DNA from: Argyresthia goedartella
Taxonomy: Eukaryota; Arthropoda; Insecta; Lepidoptera; Argyresthiidae
Length of the DNA stretch: 64,000 bases
NCBI GenBank assembly: GCA_949825045.1
Contig: OX463827.1
Location: forward strand, 4,486,501 to 4,550,500
Reading direction: 5' to 3'
This document shows positions 1-8,349 of the stretch, piece after piece (within the stretch, counting starts at the first letter, position 1; each line of letters begins with the position of its first letter). The translations under genes and the position numbers were made by a program. The notes below the pieces were generated by a model that worked only from the letters and a program-made list of their open reading frames with translations, made no database searches and was not told where the DNA came from.

Positions 1-156
1 CAAGGTATTAAAAAAAAAGTATTAAAAAAAAATGTCATAAATTACTTCCAGCGGTATATCTGTCGCCGTTAACCACGTGCCCGGATTGCACTTGCACCAT
101 GGGGTCGCCTCGCTCCGATCCTTCGCTCGGCTCCAGGTTGTATATAAAGTTGTGAC

Positions 157-363
157 TTAACATAAACATAAACAAATACATACAGGCTCATTCATTGCTT
201 CTAGCCCCACACTAGGATACCCTGTGTCGTGAAAACCAGAAACTAGGAAATATAAACATCCAAGACCTGGGGTTTTTTTTTTCTTTACCCCCAGCCGGGG
301 ATCGAACCAAGGACCTCTCGCATTGTAGGCAGAGCCACAACCGCTGCACCACAGGCATCGTCT
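157..363 (-). mobile_element. SINE1, tRNA-derived SINE
   Basis: On the minus strand the element starts with a tRNA-like head. It has an A box (TGGTGCAGCGG) and a B box (GGTTCGATCCC), then a short C/A-rich linker, a conserved block around CACAGGGTATCCTAGTGTGG, and a (GTTTAT)n-like tail. Five other copies lie at 19.9, 28.6, 32.6, 42.6 and 45.2 kb. Pol III boxes plus multiple copies make the SINE call firm. The exact ends are approximate. Confidence 0.85.
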
Positions 364-429
364 AACAAAACATAACCTAACTTTAGTATTCGTACAGAAA
401 GTGACCTATAGCCACCTATTCATATTTCG

Positions 430-660
430 GCTCTCATTTGACTCTTTAAACGAAATCAGCTGTTGCGATGACGCCATCTTGGAAAACGAATTCAGCCGCT
501 TCCTTATTCCTCTGACTTTCGGTAAGGCTGGTTGTTAAACCGTTCCGACGATGCTTTATTTTAACCAAAAGGCTAGCCTTTAGGAGCCACGCCAGTATTT
601 AAAGAACAGCCTAGGCTATTAATTAAACGCCTCATTTAACCAAATGGCGTTGACATATCA
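430..660. repeat. Dispersed repeat G, partial copy
   Basis: Similar to the right half of the inverted-repeat element at 47328-47788. Both contain a TCAGCT(A/G)TTG...GACGCCAT block, a GTTAAA...CGA(A/C)GATGCTTTA block and a final ATTTAACCAA. No ORF is present. The similarity was judged by eye and is diverged. Confidence 0.4.
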
Positions 661-1368
661 ATTGAAAGTCGAATACCATACTTTAGTTTCTTTGTTGACC
701 ACCACAGGGACATCTATGTTCGTGATCATCTTTGAAAGTTGGCGCTTAGACAGTTTCAAGCGTGATAAGGGTGCAATTGCATAGATGTTTGTAGAGTGTA
801 TCGATTCGATGTTTTTTAGCACTAACAGGCTGAGACTTACCCCCGTCAGGCACCATGTTATCTTTTACATACTGTTAAAGCAGACACCTGTAGCAGCACT
901 GAGCAACAGAAGCCGTTAAAGTAGCATAATCCTCAGGAACCGGCGACCGACCTGCCGTCGCAGGTGGCCTGCAAAGCGGAAGTCCTTCGCAAAATACAAA
1001 TTTGGATTACCCCCGTAAAAATTTACCGCGCGGTCCGTAATTATCTCTGGATGCATATTTTATTTCGCACGGAACGCCAAGTGTGCTGCGTGAGGCAACC
1101 TTTCTTAAAGGTGAGTTAGAGACAGGTAACCACACGGCACTGAGAAACATGGCAAATAACTCTAGCACTGAATGAAATGTGACCTTTCTCTCTCCCCTAC
1201 TCATAGCTATTTTTGACATCTCACCTTCTCACTCGCACCATTCTATCAGAGAAAAAATTTGGCGCGGTCTGTACTTGGTACCGTCAGGTTTTGGGCTTGT
1301 TTTGATTCTTCCCAGACGTAGAAATAACAGAATAGTTAGAAACAATTAACCAAAATATTCAAATAACT
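661..1368. other. No gene seen
   Basis: Unassigned AT-rich DNA. Short ORFs here have no recognisable motif and no start or splice context. I see no repeat family that recurs elsewhere in the window. Confidence 0.5.
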
Positions 1369-1455
1369 TAACGTAGCGTCACGCCTTTTCCCATACGGGG
1401 TGGCAGCGGTGTAATTGTGCCCACTTATAGCCAGTTATTCAATAGCCCATTTTCA
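1369..1455 (+). repeat. Repeat C, 5' part
   Basis: Matches the left part of the fuller copy at 5575-5697: GTAGCGTCAC.CCTTTTCCCATA, then GGGTGGCA, then AGCCAGTTATTC. The GGGGGCTAGCCCATCGCC block that ends the fuller copies is missing here. Confidence 0.55.
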
Positions 1456-1485
1456 AATTTTTCAAAATATTTATAGAATAATTAA

Positions 1486-1507
1486 AATACCTAACCTAAC
1501 CTAACCT
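1486..1507 (-). repeat. Telomere-type (TTAGG)n tract
   Basis: Three tandem CCTAA units plus a partial unit on the plus strand, i.e. TTAGG on the minus strand, the canonical insect telomere unit. It sits immediately downstream of the 3' end of the R1-clade LINE fragment (minus strand). It may be that element's simple-repeat tail or its target. Confidence 0.6.
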
Positions 1508-2370
1508 ACTAAAAACCCCCGGGGTGGCCGTCATGGTGCATGGTGAGGGCAGCTCCGGGACCGCTGGTGACACGCACCGGAACTGTCCCCAGCACCCAGG
1601 GAGGAAGCATCTCAACTTCCTCCCACTTCACGACGGGAACGGCCACAACCAATCCCGTCGTAAACTCCTCGCGGCGCACTGTTGCGATCAAGGGCCCCCG
1701 CCCCGACCGCTTGCGACCGCCAGCGACCGCCCTGGGAGAGCTTCAGGTGCCCTCCCAGTCGTCGTCTTGGAGTCATAGGCGTTCAGAGTTGGAAGTCTGA
1801 ACGCCCATAACTCCGGTTCCCTTTTAGGGGCCTCTTACGCCAAGCAGGGATTACTGTAGATGTATTCTTTCTCCCGACCTACAGGGATAGTCATAAGGCT
1901 CAAGGGCGGCCCACGCCACCGCCCCTGCGTCGTCTGCGCCTACGAGCGGGATCAGCCCTCTCCCGATCCCGCTCCGCGTCCTCCTTCTGGAGCATTACTG
2001 CTTCGCAGAAGGAGACCACTGCGCTCCACGACTCTTGATCCGCCAGCATAGCCGCAACTACTGCTGGCGGAGAGAGGTCTCGCCCGATCCGGGCCACCAG
2101 GACTTCTCGCTCGGAGGCCCACGCGGGGCATTCCTCCAGCGTGTGCTGGGCTGAGTCCTGGTCGCTCCCGCAATGGTGACACTGCGCCGTCGGTTCGCGT
2201 CCGATCCGATACAGGTACTCACCGAAACAACCGCGTCCGGTAAGCACCTGCGTCAGCCGGAAGGTGACGTACGTCTTTCTTTCGAGCCAGGCTTCGAGGT
2301 CCGGCAGGATAGCGCCTACGGCGCGCTGGCGCGAGATCCATGGCTCAGAAAGCCTCTCGCGCCACTTCGC
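1508..2370 (-). mobile_element. R1-clade non-LTR retrotransposon, 5'-truncated
   Basis: The 3' part of a LINE lies on the minus strand: the end of ORF2 (1900-2367), then a GC-rich 3' UTR of about 390 bp ending in CCGGGGGTTTTTAGTAGG and running straight into TTAGG repeats. GC content is far above the surroundings, consistent with a recent or distinct insertion. The 5' end is cut at the junction with an E fragment (2373-2437). Confidence 0.75.
1900..2367 (-). pseudogene. R1-type LINE ORF2 C-terminus (fragment)
   Basis: About 155 residues form the C-terminus of a non-LTR retrotransposon ORF2, downstream of the reverse transcriptase proper. The segment begins WRERLSEPWISRQRAV and has a zinc knuckle CHHC...QHTLEEC (C-x2-C-x8-H-x4-C), followed by a charged tail rich in arginine and glycine and a stop at 1900. 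This C-terminal CCHC layout is typical of R1-clade elements, where it aids RNA or DNA binding during target-primed reverse transcription. The reading frame is open, but the endonuclease, RT core and start are missing because of 5' truncation, so it cannot be functional. The apparent first methionine near 2382 belongs to adjoining repeat sequence. Confidence 0.8.
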
Positions 2371-2372
2371 TA

Positions 2373-2437
2373 TTAAACCCACTCTCTAGTTTTAATGCCC
2401 TCCATTATGCAGCAGTCACATAAACTATTATTATTCA
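2373..2437 (+). repeat. Element E, 3' end fragment
   Basis: Contains AAACCCACTCTC, TTTTAATGCCCTCCATTATG and CAGTCACATAAACTA in the same order as the last 65 bp of the full E copies at 31.3, 40.9 and 42.6 kb. Confidence 0.7.
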
Positions 2438-2469
2438 TTTAAGGAATACCAATAAGGAATACAAAAAGA

Positions 2470-2762
2470 TTATTGACCGAGCGAGTGAAGCGTCCAGTTC
2501 CGAGATTGGCCAAAAATGCATTTGTCCTGTTGTCTGTCTGTCTGTCTGTCTGTCGTCGCCTACAGGTCGCATTTCTCAACCGATTCTCTTAAATTTGTTA
2601 GCAGGTTCGATAATTATATATTTTTTTTGTCGAGTCAGTTTTTTTTATTTTTTTTTAAATGGCGTACTTATGGCATCACAAAGTTGTTGGTGCGTGTACT
2701 TTCATTCTCCTTGTACGTAACCAGGTGCATTCATAAGTTTGTGTGTGTTATTGAATCAAGGG
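2470..2762 (+). repeat. Repeat B with (TCTG)n tract
   Basis: Shares many blocks in order with the inverted copy at 4842-5280: CGAGCGA, AAATGC, the block ACAGGTCGCATTTCTCAAC, TTCGATAATTA, and the final GTACGTAACCAGGTGCATTCA. A CTGT microsatellite (about 2528-2555) lies inside. Class unknown; no ORF. Confidence 0.65.
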
Positions 2763-2845
2763 GTCGGGGGTGTGAGGGGGGGGGGGGGGTTAAGTGGGTT
2801 GGGGGGGGGGGGGGGGGGGGGGGTAAGGGGGTTTGGGGGGGAGTT
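2758..2845 (+). repeat. Poly-G tract
   Basis: Runs of 14 G (2776-2789) and 23 G (2801-2823), plus several runs of 5 to 7 G nearby. Strong G-quadruplex potential on the plus strand. Run lengths may be unreliable in sequencing or assembly. Confidence 0.8.
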
Positions 2846-3269
2846 TGCTGTGGTAAACGTTTCCGTAGTATTTGTTTTAGCTGATATCAGTTTTAGATTT
2901 TATTTCGGAAAATTAATTTCCTAATCAAATTACGCAGTTATCTCCCCCTTCACGAGACGAACCCGTAGATACCAGATTTGACCTCCTAGAACCAAGTAAA
3001 CGCGAGAAATCGCCAAAACTATTTTGCTCTAAAGTGTGCATATAGTAATTGGAAAATTCAAGCACCCGAAATTAAATTTAAAATTGGACTTTCTTCGTTA
3101 AATGTTGCGCAAAATAAACTTGTTTCACATTATAATAAAGGCTTATGTCCGTTAGTCGTGAACGTATATTGTATTTAAGTATATATGTATGTGGAAGGGC
3201 TCGTGAGGTCTTCTGTTCTCACAGAACCGCTAGTGGAAATGGTTAGGTCTTAAGAGTAACAAATCTTTT

Positions 3270-3585
3270 GGTTTCCAAGTTCAAGTTTAAGTTCAAAGAT
3301 TTTTATTCATAATAGCACAAAAATTGAGGCTTAATGTACGTCATAACATAATCAGGCATAATATGACATTAAGTAGGTGCCTAATTATTACATAGAACAT
3401 AATATATAGGGTGCAATGAACTGGTTTAATGCCAGATGTCGGTGTCTTGTAAAAATTCATTAATTTTGTAGTAGGCCTTAGTGCACAAAGTGTGCTTTAT
3501 ACATTTTTTGAATCTAGCTTCAGTCATGTTTTGTATTTCTTGCGGAATTTTATTGTTGATGCGTATACAGTGTCCCATAAAAGAA
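3270..3585 (-). pseudogene. LINE ORF2 C-terminus and 3' UTR
   Basis: On the minus strand about 50 codons (down to the TAA at 3426-3428) read as the extreme C-terminus of a CR1/Jockey-like reverse transcriptase ORF, including INNKIPQEIQNMTEARFKK and later KAYYKINEFLQDTDIW. This matches the pattern seen at the ends of the LINE ORFs at 9.7 kb and 42.5 kb (N-K-I-P...F-K...K-x-Y-Y-x-I-x-[DE]). An AT-rich 3' UTR follows, then AATAAAAATC and a short TTGAACTTAAACTTGAA tail. The rest of the element is absent: this is a 5'-truncated, dead copy. It lies beside a second LINE fragment (3650-3960) in the same orientation. Confidence 0.65.
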
Positions 3586-3649
3586 TTGAAACTTCCTTAA
3601 TTACAGGCGTCAACATCATGCACCAGTTAAGACTAATATTAAATATAAA

Positions 3650-3960
3650 ATCTTATACTATCAGTGGACCACAGTGGGAGAGAAGGGCGAAGAAACTCTC
3701 ACAGATTGATTTTGTAAATTAAATTTTTCCCGCTTAAGATTTTTACATATAATTATTAGCAATGAATATTCCGGGATCAACATTACCTTAACAGTGAGTA
3801 CTCCTGTTATTTTGTCATTCAATCTTGAATATAATAGCATCCCTTTTTGCAAAAGGCGATTTCACATGGTTTTTAAACTGCTTAAATGTCAATTTCAAAA
3901 TCTCCAGAGGTACCTTGTTGTAGCAGAGAATGCATTCCTTACTTTCACGAGACTAAAACC
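3650..3960 (-). pseudogene. LINE-A 3' fragment (ORF end plus UTR)
   Basis: Minus-strand remnant of the commonest LINE in this window, here called LINE-A. The coding end reads YNKVPLEILKLTFKQFKNHV, followed by a decayed segment and a stop. The UTR contains the diagnostic GAAACTCTCACAGATTG and the block CCCACTGTGGTCCA seen in the other copies (here CCCACTGTGGTCCACTG). The distal 3' UTR is missing. Copies at 6.0, 17.4, 23.0, 28.9, 38.3, 42.4 and 44.4 kb define the family, likely a CR1/Jockey-group element. Confidence 0.65.
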
Positions 3961-4318
3961 CAAGAGTCATTCGCCCCACCAATCCATCATTCAGCTCACG
4001 CAAGTTTTTCAGGTGAAACACCCGCCATATTTCATTTCGCGCTGCATATCATTAATTTCCTAGCATTGTTGCATCGGTGCATCGTCTCGCACTAGCGTTT
4101 GAGAGAACCGAGGCATCGTTGGGAGCACCGAACATCGGCATATCGAGGCCAATACGGAAACCAGCAGGCTATCAATAATGCGCTCACAAGTACAGTTGGA
4201 TAAGGGAGACAGATCGCGCCAAATGCGATGGAAATAACCCTATCTTTAGGTCGGTCAACAAACAGACAATAGGAATACTAGAGTCGAGCCTTTTTCCATT
4301 AAGAGGTAGCTTAGCCAC
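3961..4318. other. No gene seen
   Basis: Unassigned sequence between a LINE fragment and a SINE. There is no recurring block that I can match and no convincing ORF. Confidence 0.5.
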
Positions 4319-4572
4319 GATAATAATAATAATACCTTGGACACTATTTACACACATTTATCTAGCCCCAAACTAGGATTCCCTGTATCTTGGGTACTAG
4401 ACAACGGTACACATACTAAAATAGATAAATTATATTTAGATAGATAAACAACCATGACTAGGGTACAAACATCCGTTGTCATCAAACAAATATTTGCCCC
4501 CACCGGGACTCGAACCCGGGACCCATGGCTTCGTAGGCAGGGTCACTGCCGACTTGGCCATTCGGGTCGTAC
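4319..4572 (-). mobile_element. SINE2, tRNA-derived SINE
   Basis: On the minus strand: CGACCCGAATGGCCAAGTCGG (tRNA-like head, A box), B box GGTTCGAGTCC, CCCGGTGGGGGCAAATATTTG, then the block ATACAGGGAATCCTAGTTTGG, and a (TTA)n tail. Further copies lie at 15.2, 27.0 and 51.1 kb. The central block resembles that of SINE1. Confidence 0.85.
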
Positions 4573-4841
4573 AATAAACAGACCGTGAACCTACCTATGA
4601 TCGAACCGTTAGTGCGCTGTTTGATATTTGTACAAATTATTCAAGCTAACACTTAGTGAGGTAAAGGTGAAATTCAGTTTACAAGTAGATTCTGAGCTTA
4701 GGAATGTCATACTCAAAGTAAATCTACTATCTATTGTTATTGTATTGTTAATGACTGATGATAATGTATCTGTTAGATACATAAATCTAATAAAAACTAG
4801 TAGCTCTTGTGATCTGTAAATCTCGCGAGTGATACTTTATC

Positions 4842-5280
4842 TCAATAACACATACAAACTTGTGAATGCACCTGGTTACGTATATGGAGTATGAAAGTAG
4901 CCGCACCGATAATTTGATAAATAATTTTGTGGTCTTAAACCCAACCTATTGACTTTTCACTAATATTATATAGCCTGTTACTCTCACGGTCTCTAAAAAT
5001 CCTACGAAACATCATTTGTGAAAAATCTGTCAAGCTGTTTTCACTTTAGCGGTTTTTTAAATTTTAAAACCCCAACATCTCCACCATTTTAAAAAAATCG
5101 AAAAACTGAATCGAAAAAAATACATATATATTTAATTATCGAACCTGCTCACAAAAAATTACGAGCATCAGTTGAGAAATGCGGCCTGTAAAGGATAAAA
5201 TCCGGAAATACGAAAGCATTTGTGTCCAATCCTGAAACAGAGACGCTTTGCTCGCTTGGTTCGCTCGGTAAAAGAAACTC
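4842..5280 (-). repeat. Repeat B, inverted copy
   Basis: Reverse-orientation, longer version of 2470-2762. It holds TGAATGCACCTGGTTACGTA, ATTATCGAACCTGCTCAC, GAGAAATGCGGCCTGTA and a CGCTCGGT-like end. A third partial copy lies at 11640-11765. No coding potential was seen. Confidence 0.65.
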
Positions 5281-5574
5281 GTACGGGGTGACAGAGGCAC
5301 AATCGCACCCTTAATCTCGACAGTTTACTGATGCACTATTGTCCCAGCGTACATCTTGGATGCAACTACACTACAATGGAGGGTTTCCGTCCCGTTCCAT
5401 TAATTTTATATCTGCTAACGATACGTCTTGTTCCACATAACAAATGGGTTTTATCAAGCAAAATGCACGCGAACCGGAGCGGATAAGATTGATTCTTGTG
5501 TTTTGTCGTCTACAAGTATACACACACTATAATGCTTGATACAACAGTGTTCGTACAAGACGTTCAATAACATA
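5281..5574. other. No gene seen
   Basis: No ORF or recurrent repeat that I can support, apart from a weak GGGGTGACAGAGGCACA block resembling repeat C. Confidence 0.4.
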
Positions 5575-5697
5575 AGATAACATAGCGTCACTCCTTTTCC
5601 CATATTGGGTGGCAATGCACAGTCATGCCCACGCTTAGCCAGTTATTCGGTAAGCCATTTTGCGTAACGGGGGCTAGCCCATCGCCGAAGCTATGAA
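5575..5697 (+). repeat. Repeat C, fuller copy
   Basis: Reads CATAGCGTCACTCCTTTTCC, GGGTGGCA, GCCCACGCTTAGCCAGTTATTC, GGGGGCTAGCCCATCGCC, GAAGCTATG. Other copies or parts: 1369, 33890, 37750(-), 41970, 50462(-), 53455(-). The palindromic core GGGCTAGCCC is the best marker. Class unknown. Confidence 0.65.
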
Positions 5698-5988
5698 GAT
5701 TGATCCTCTCGATATTTCTATCACTTTTGGAACGTCCTTATAATGAACTTCCTAGGTTTGCTGGAAGATATATCTTTTTAAAGATAAGCTTGCCGCTACA
5801 TATGTTTTTCTTTTAATTTTACGTGTCTATTTACCTGTTTACAATACAGTGTAAGTCAGCCATAAGTAGACTTCTCAGGGGTCAGCAAAGCTACAGGAAC
5901 ATAACGATCCTACAGTTTAATCCAGCAAATTCGAAGCCACAAAAGAATATCCACCAGTGACAGTCAATTAGTTCGTGAGAGTTCACGT

Positions 5989-6056
5989 AGCCAGATTAAC
6001 CCCAAAAAAACACATGAAGCTAGTGCTTCATGTCTATTTTTGGGGTTAATCTGGCT
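5989..6056. repeat. 68-bp imperfect palindrome
   Basis: Arms of 32 nt begin AGCCAGATTAACCCCAAAAA, differ at 3 positions and are separated by a 4-nt spacer TAGT. The right arm continues into LINE-A 3' sequence, so the palindrome is probably a junction between a LINE-A fragment and an inverted partial copy of itself. Confidence 0.75.
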
Positions 6057-6135
6057 TCTGGCATCTGGCAACATAGACCTTGCTGTTAATAATTTTGAAA
6101 TTATTTATTCCTGCTTATTAATTATGATAATGATA

Positions 6136-7414
6136 CATAGTCAGGTCATAAGTTCTGTCACATGTGCAATATGAAATAATTTAGACATGTTTATTATTTA
6201 TGTAAACATTTATATAGCAAAATGAACTTAACAAATGGTAATAAAGTTTATTCAAAATGACCTCCGCGATTTTGAATACAGGCCTTTATTCTGCGCGGCC
6301 AGTCGTCTATCGCAGCACTAACGAGGTCCATGTCAATATCGGCGGCTGCCTTAATCAAGGATGCCTTGAGTGACTCCAAATCAGGATGAGGCTTTGAGCA
6401 GGCCTTTTCCTCCAAGTGTTGCCATATCTTGTAATCTAACGGACTCAAATCTGGACTGGAGGAGGGCCAGTCTTCGTGCCGGATGAAGTCGATTTCACGC
6501 GCCGCCAGCCAGTCTTGTGTGCTTTTCGCTCTATGAGCTGGCGCAGAATCTTGTTGGAATACCCAGTGCCTGTTATTAAACATGGTATGAGAAACAGGTT
6601 CCACAAGGTTCTTGAGGACTGTATTTTGATACACAACTGCATTCGTTTTTACGCCTTTCTCACAAAAATGTACCTCAGTTAAGCCCCAATAAGAGACTCC
6701 CAACCAAACCATGAGCGAGGATGGAAAATGACCTCGTTAGACACGCGGAATACGGTTGCTCGCTTCTTCACTGCTGTGTGCGTACACCTTATCATTTTGT
6801 TTGTTGTAGCTCTCTTCCACGGTGAAAATTTTTTCATCCGAAAAAAGAATTTCCCGATGCTTTTTTCCCGCGTACCGCTTCAACAAAGCGCGGCATCTCT
6901 TCAGTCTCAGGTCCATTAAACGAGCGTCCAAACGATGTCCTGTTTTTCTTCGATATGCCCTAAGCCCTAAGTCTTCATTTAACACCCTTTTCACCGTGGT
7001 CCTGCTTAACCCCATCTGAAGGGCCAACAGTTTCTGCTTACGTATGGGATTTCTATGAATTCCCGCTTTCACAGCTTTTATCACTGCTGGAGTCCTAACA
7101 GAGCGAGGGCGACCACTTCTTGACCTGTCTAACTACACTAGAGTCTTCATTGTATCGTTTTATGATACGATAAACGAATCTTTTGGTTATATTCAAATTT
7201 TTCAGTAAGTCGAAAATCTGAATTGGCGCGTAACCGCAACGATGCAACGCTATAACTGCGACACAGTCCATATTTAAAAATGAGGAAAATTCTAAAAAGT
7301 ACACATTTTTATTTTCATGAAAAATTCGAAATTCGAATTCAATAAACTTTTTTGTGGCCAGCGCTCTAAATTCAAAAGTTTTTATTGTGTAACAGAACTT
7401 ATGACCTGACTGTG
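6136..7414 (-). mobile_element. maT-type mariner (DD37D), complete but degenerate
   Basis: 1,279 bp bounded by inverted repeats: left CATAGTCAGGTCATAAGTTC, right (reverse strand) CACAGTCAGGTCATAAGTTC, continuing TGT[C/T]ACA. Both sides are flanked by TA, the expected target duplication. The length fits maT elements (about 1.3 kb). It carries one transposase gene on the minus strand, broken by a frameshift and a stop. It is inserted in a LINE-A 3' UTR. Confidence 0.9.
6248..7271 (-). pseudogene. maT mariner transposase (frameshifted, one stop)
   Basis: Cut-and-paste transposase of the Tc1/mariner superfamily. The start at 7271 gives MDCVAVIALHRCGYAPIQIF, followed by a helix-turn-helix DNA-binding region. 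A 1-nt frameshift near 7125-7135 separates this from the continuation RSGRPRSVRTPAVIKAV. The second HTH and linker (TTVKRVLNEDLGLRAYRRK) lead to the catalytic domain: first Asp in LFSDEKIF, second in QQDSAPAH, third in SPLDYKIW. I count 37 residues between the second and third Asp, i.e. DD37D, diagnostic of the maT clade known from Lepidoptera and nematodes. An in-frame TAA just after RIPRV (about 6737) interrupts the catalytic domain. The C-terminus ends QNRGGHFE. All three catalytic Asp codons survive, but the gene cannot make a full protein. Confidence 0.9.
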
Positions 7415-7475
7415 TATATATATTTGTATTAGTTAAGCACAAGCAATTTTTAAAAGAGATCTAAAAATCAATCAA

Positions 7476-8189
7476 AGGGAAAGCCCTATTACCGCATTTA
7501 TGGAGATAAATCATAAACCAACATTACACAGGTATAAAAGTATAAAAGCCCGTCGACATTTTTTAAAACTATTTGATCACGTAAAATGGATGTTCGGCGT
7601 AAATACACTTCAGGTGAATGAATTTGAATATTACAGAATTTACGAGCGCGGGCATATTTCTTTGCTCGCCGAGGAGCTGGAATTTATGATACCTACAACA
7701 TTTTACGATATCATTCTCTAGACTAGACCCAGCTGTGGTATTCGGTGCATCCTGATTACGTGGGTACTGGATGCTGACATGAAAACTGCAGAATCATAAA
7801 CTTTAGAAGTGCTGTGTATCGATGTAAAGTAACTACTGAGGGAAGAGCTTGAATATGAAGTTAATTTAAACATTTATTTCATTGTTCATAATTGTAGGTC
7901 ACTGGGCAGACTCCTATTCTGGGACTTGGACCCCTGGGATTTCAGCGTCACCGCGACAGTACGATGCCCAAGTGCGACGTTTAGGCGTTGATGCCAACGT
8001 GTGATGAAGAGTAAATTTCTATCGCATTCGTTTATTTCTATACTAAGCATTGTGGCGAGGCGTAAGGCGGCGTGACGCCAAAGGCGGCCTACGCCTACGA
8101 CGTAAAAAGACTAAATAGGAGACCACATCCGTAGGGCTGGGCCACGATAAACATGGCGCTGCAACGCCACCCTGGGAATAGGAATTGAG
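7476..8189. other. No clear gene; possible 5' part of LINE-M
   Basis: The left half is AT-rich with no motif. From about 7905 the sequence becomes GC-richer, with no open frame that I can assign. Position and orientation suggest it may belong to the LINE whose RT fragment starts at 8190. Confidence 0.3.
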
Positions 8190-8346
8190 GAAGTCAGATG
8201 GCCCCGAGATTGATGCCATCCCTAATGAAACTCTAATAAGCCCGGATTACCTAGTAAATGGTCCGACAATAACCGACATAGAAAATATAATCGGTCATAC
8301 GCGCAATGGAACAGCACCGGGTCCAGACCAGGTAGACCCGGAACTG
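8190..8346 (+). pseudogene. LINE-M reverse transcriptase, N-terminal piece
   Basis: Reads in frame as EIDAIPNETLISPDYLVNG, then TITDIENIIGHTRNGTAPGP and DQVDPEL, the entry motif of a non-LTR reverse transcriptase (the conserved GxAPGPDxI segment before RT motif 1). The frame is cut just after DPEL by the LINE-N insertion (8350-9890). The ORF resumes at 9893 with (L)YKGIPQHLLKV, which is what normally follows. The split copy shows LINE-M was here first. Clade uncertain. Confidence 0.65.
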
Positions 8347-8349
8347 TAA

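Larger units (their letters stand above)
6036..7475 (+). mobile_element. LINE-A 3' UTR copy split by a maT mariner
   Basis: The left part (GGGGTTAATCTGGCT, then ACCTTGCTGTTAATAATTTT, then CTGCTTATTAAT) and the right part (TTGTATTAGTTAAGCACAA, then TTTTTAAAAGAGATCTAAAA) are adjacent in the uninterrupted copy at 38268-38525. The maT element at 6136-7414 separates them here. Confidence 0.75.

Noticed and set aside
1524..1800. Overlapping plus-strand ORFs across the LINE UTR
   Set aside because: They are antisense or out-of-frame to the GC-rich 3' UTR of the R1-clade LINE on the minus strand; no domain.
2516..2924. Cys- or Gly-rich ORFs over the TCTG and poly-G tracts
   Set aside because: Low-complexity translation of repeats, not protein-coding.
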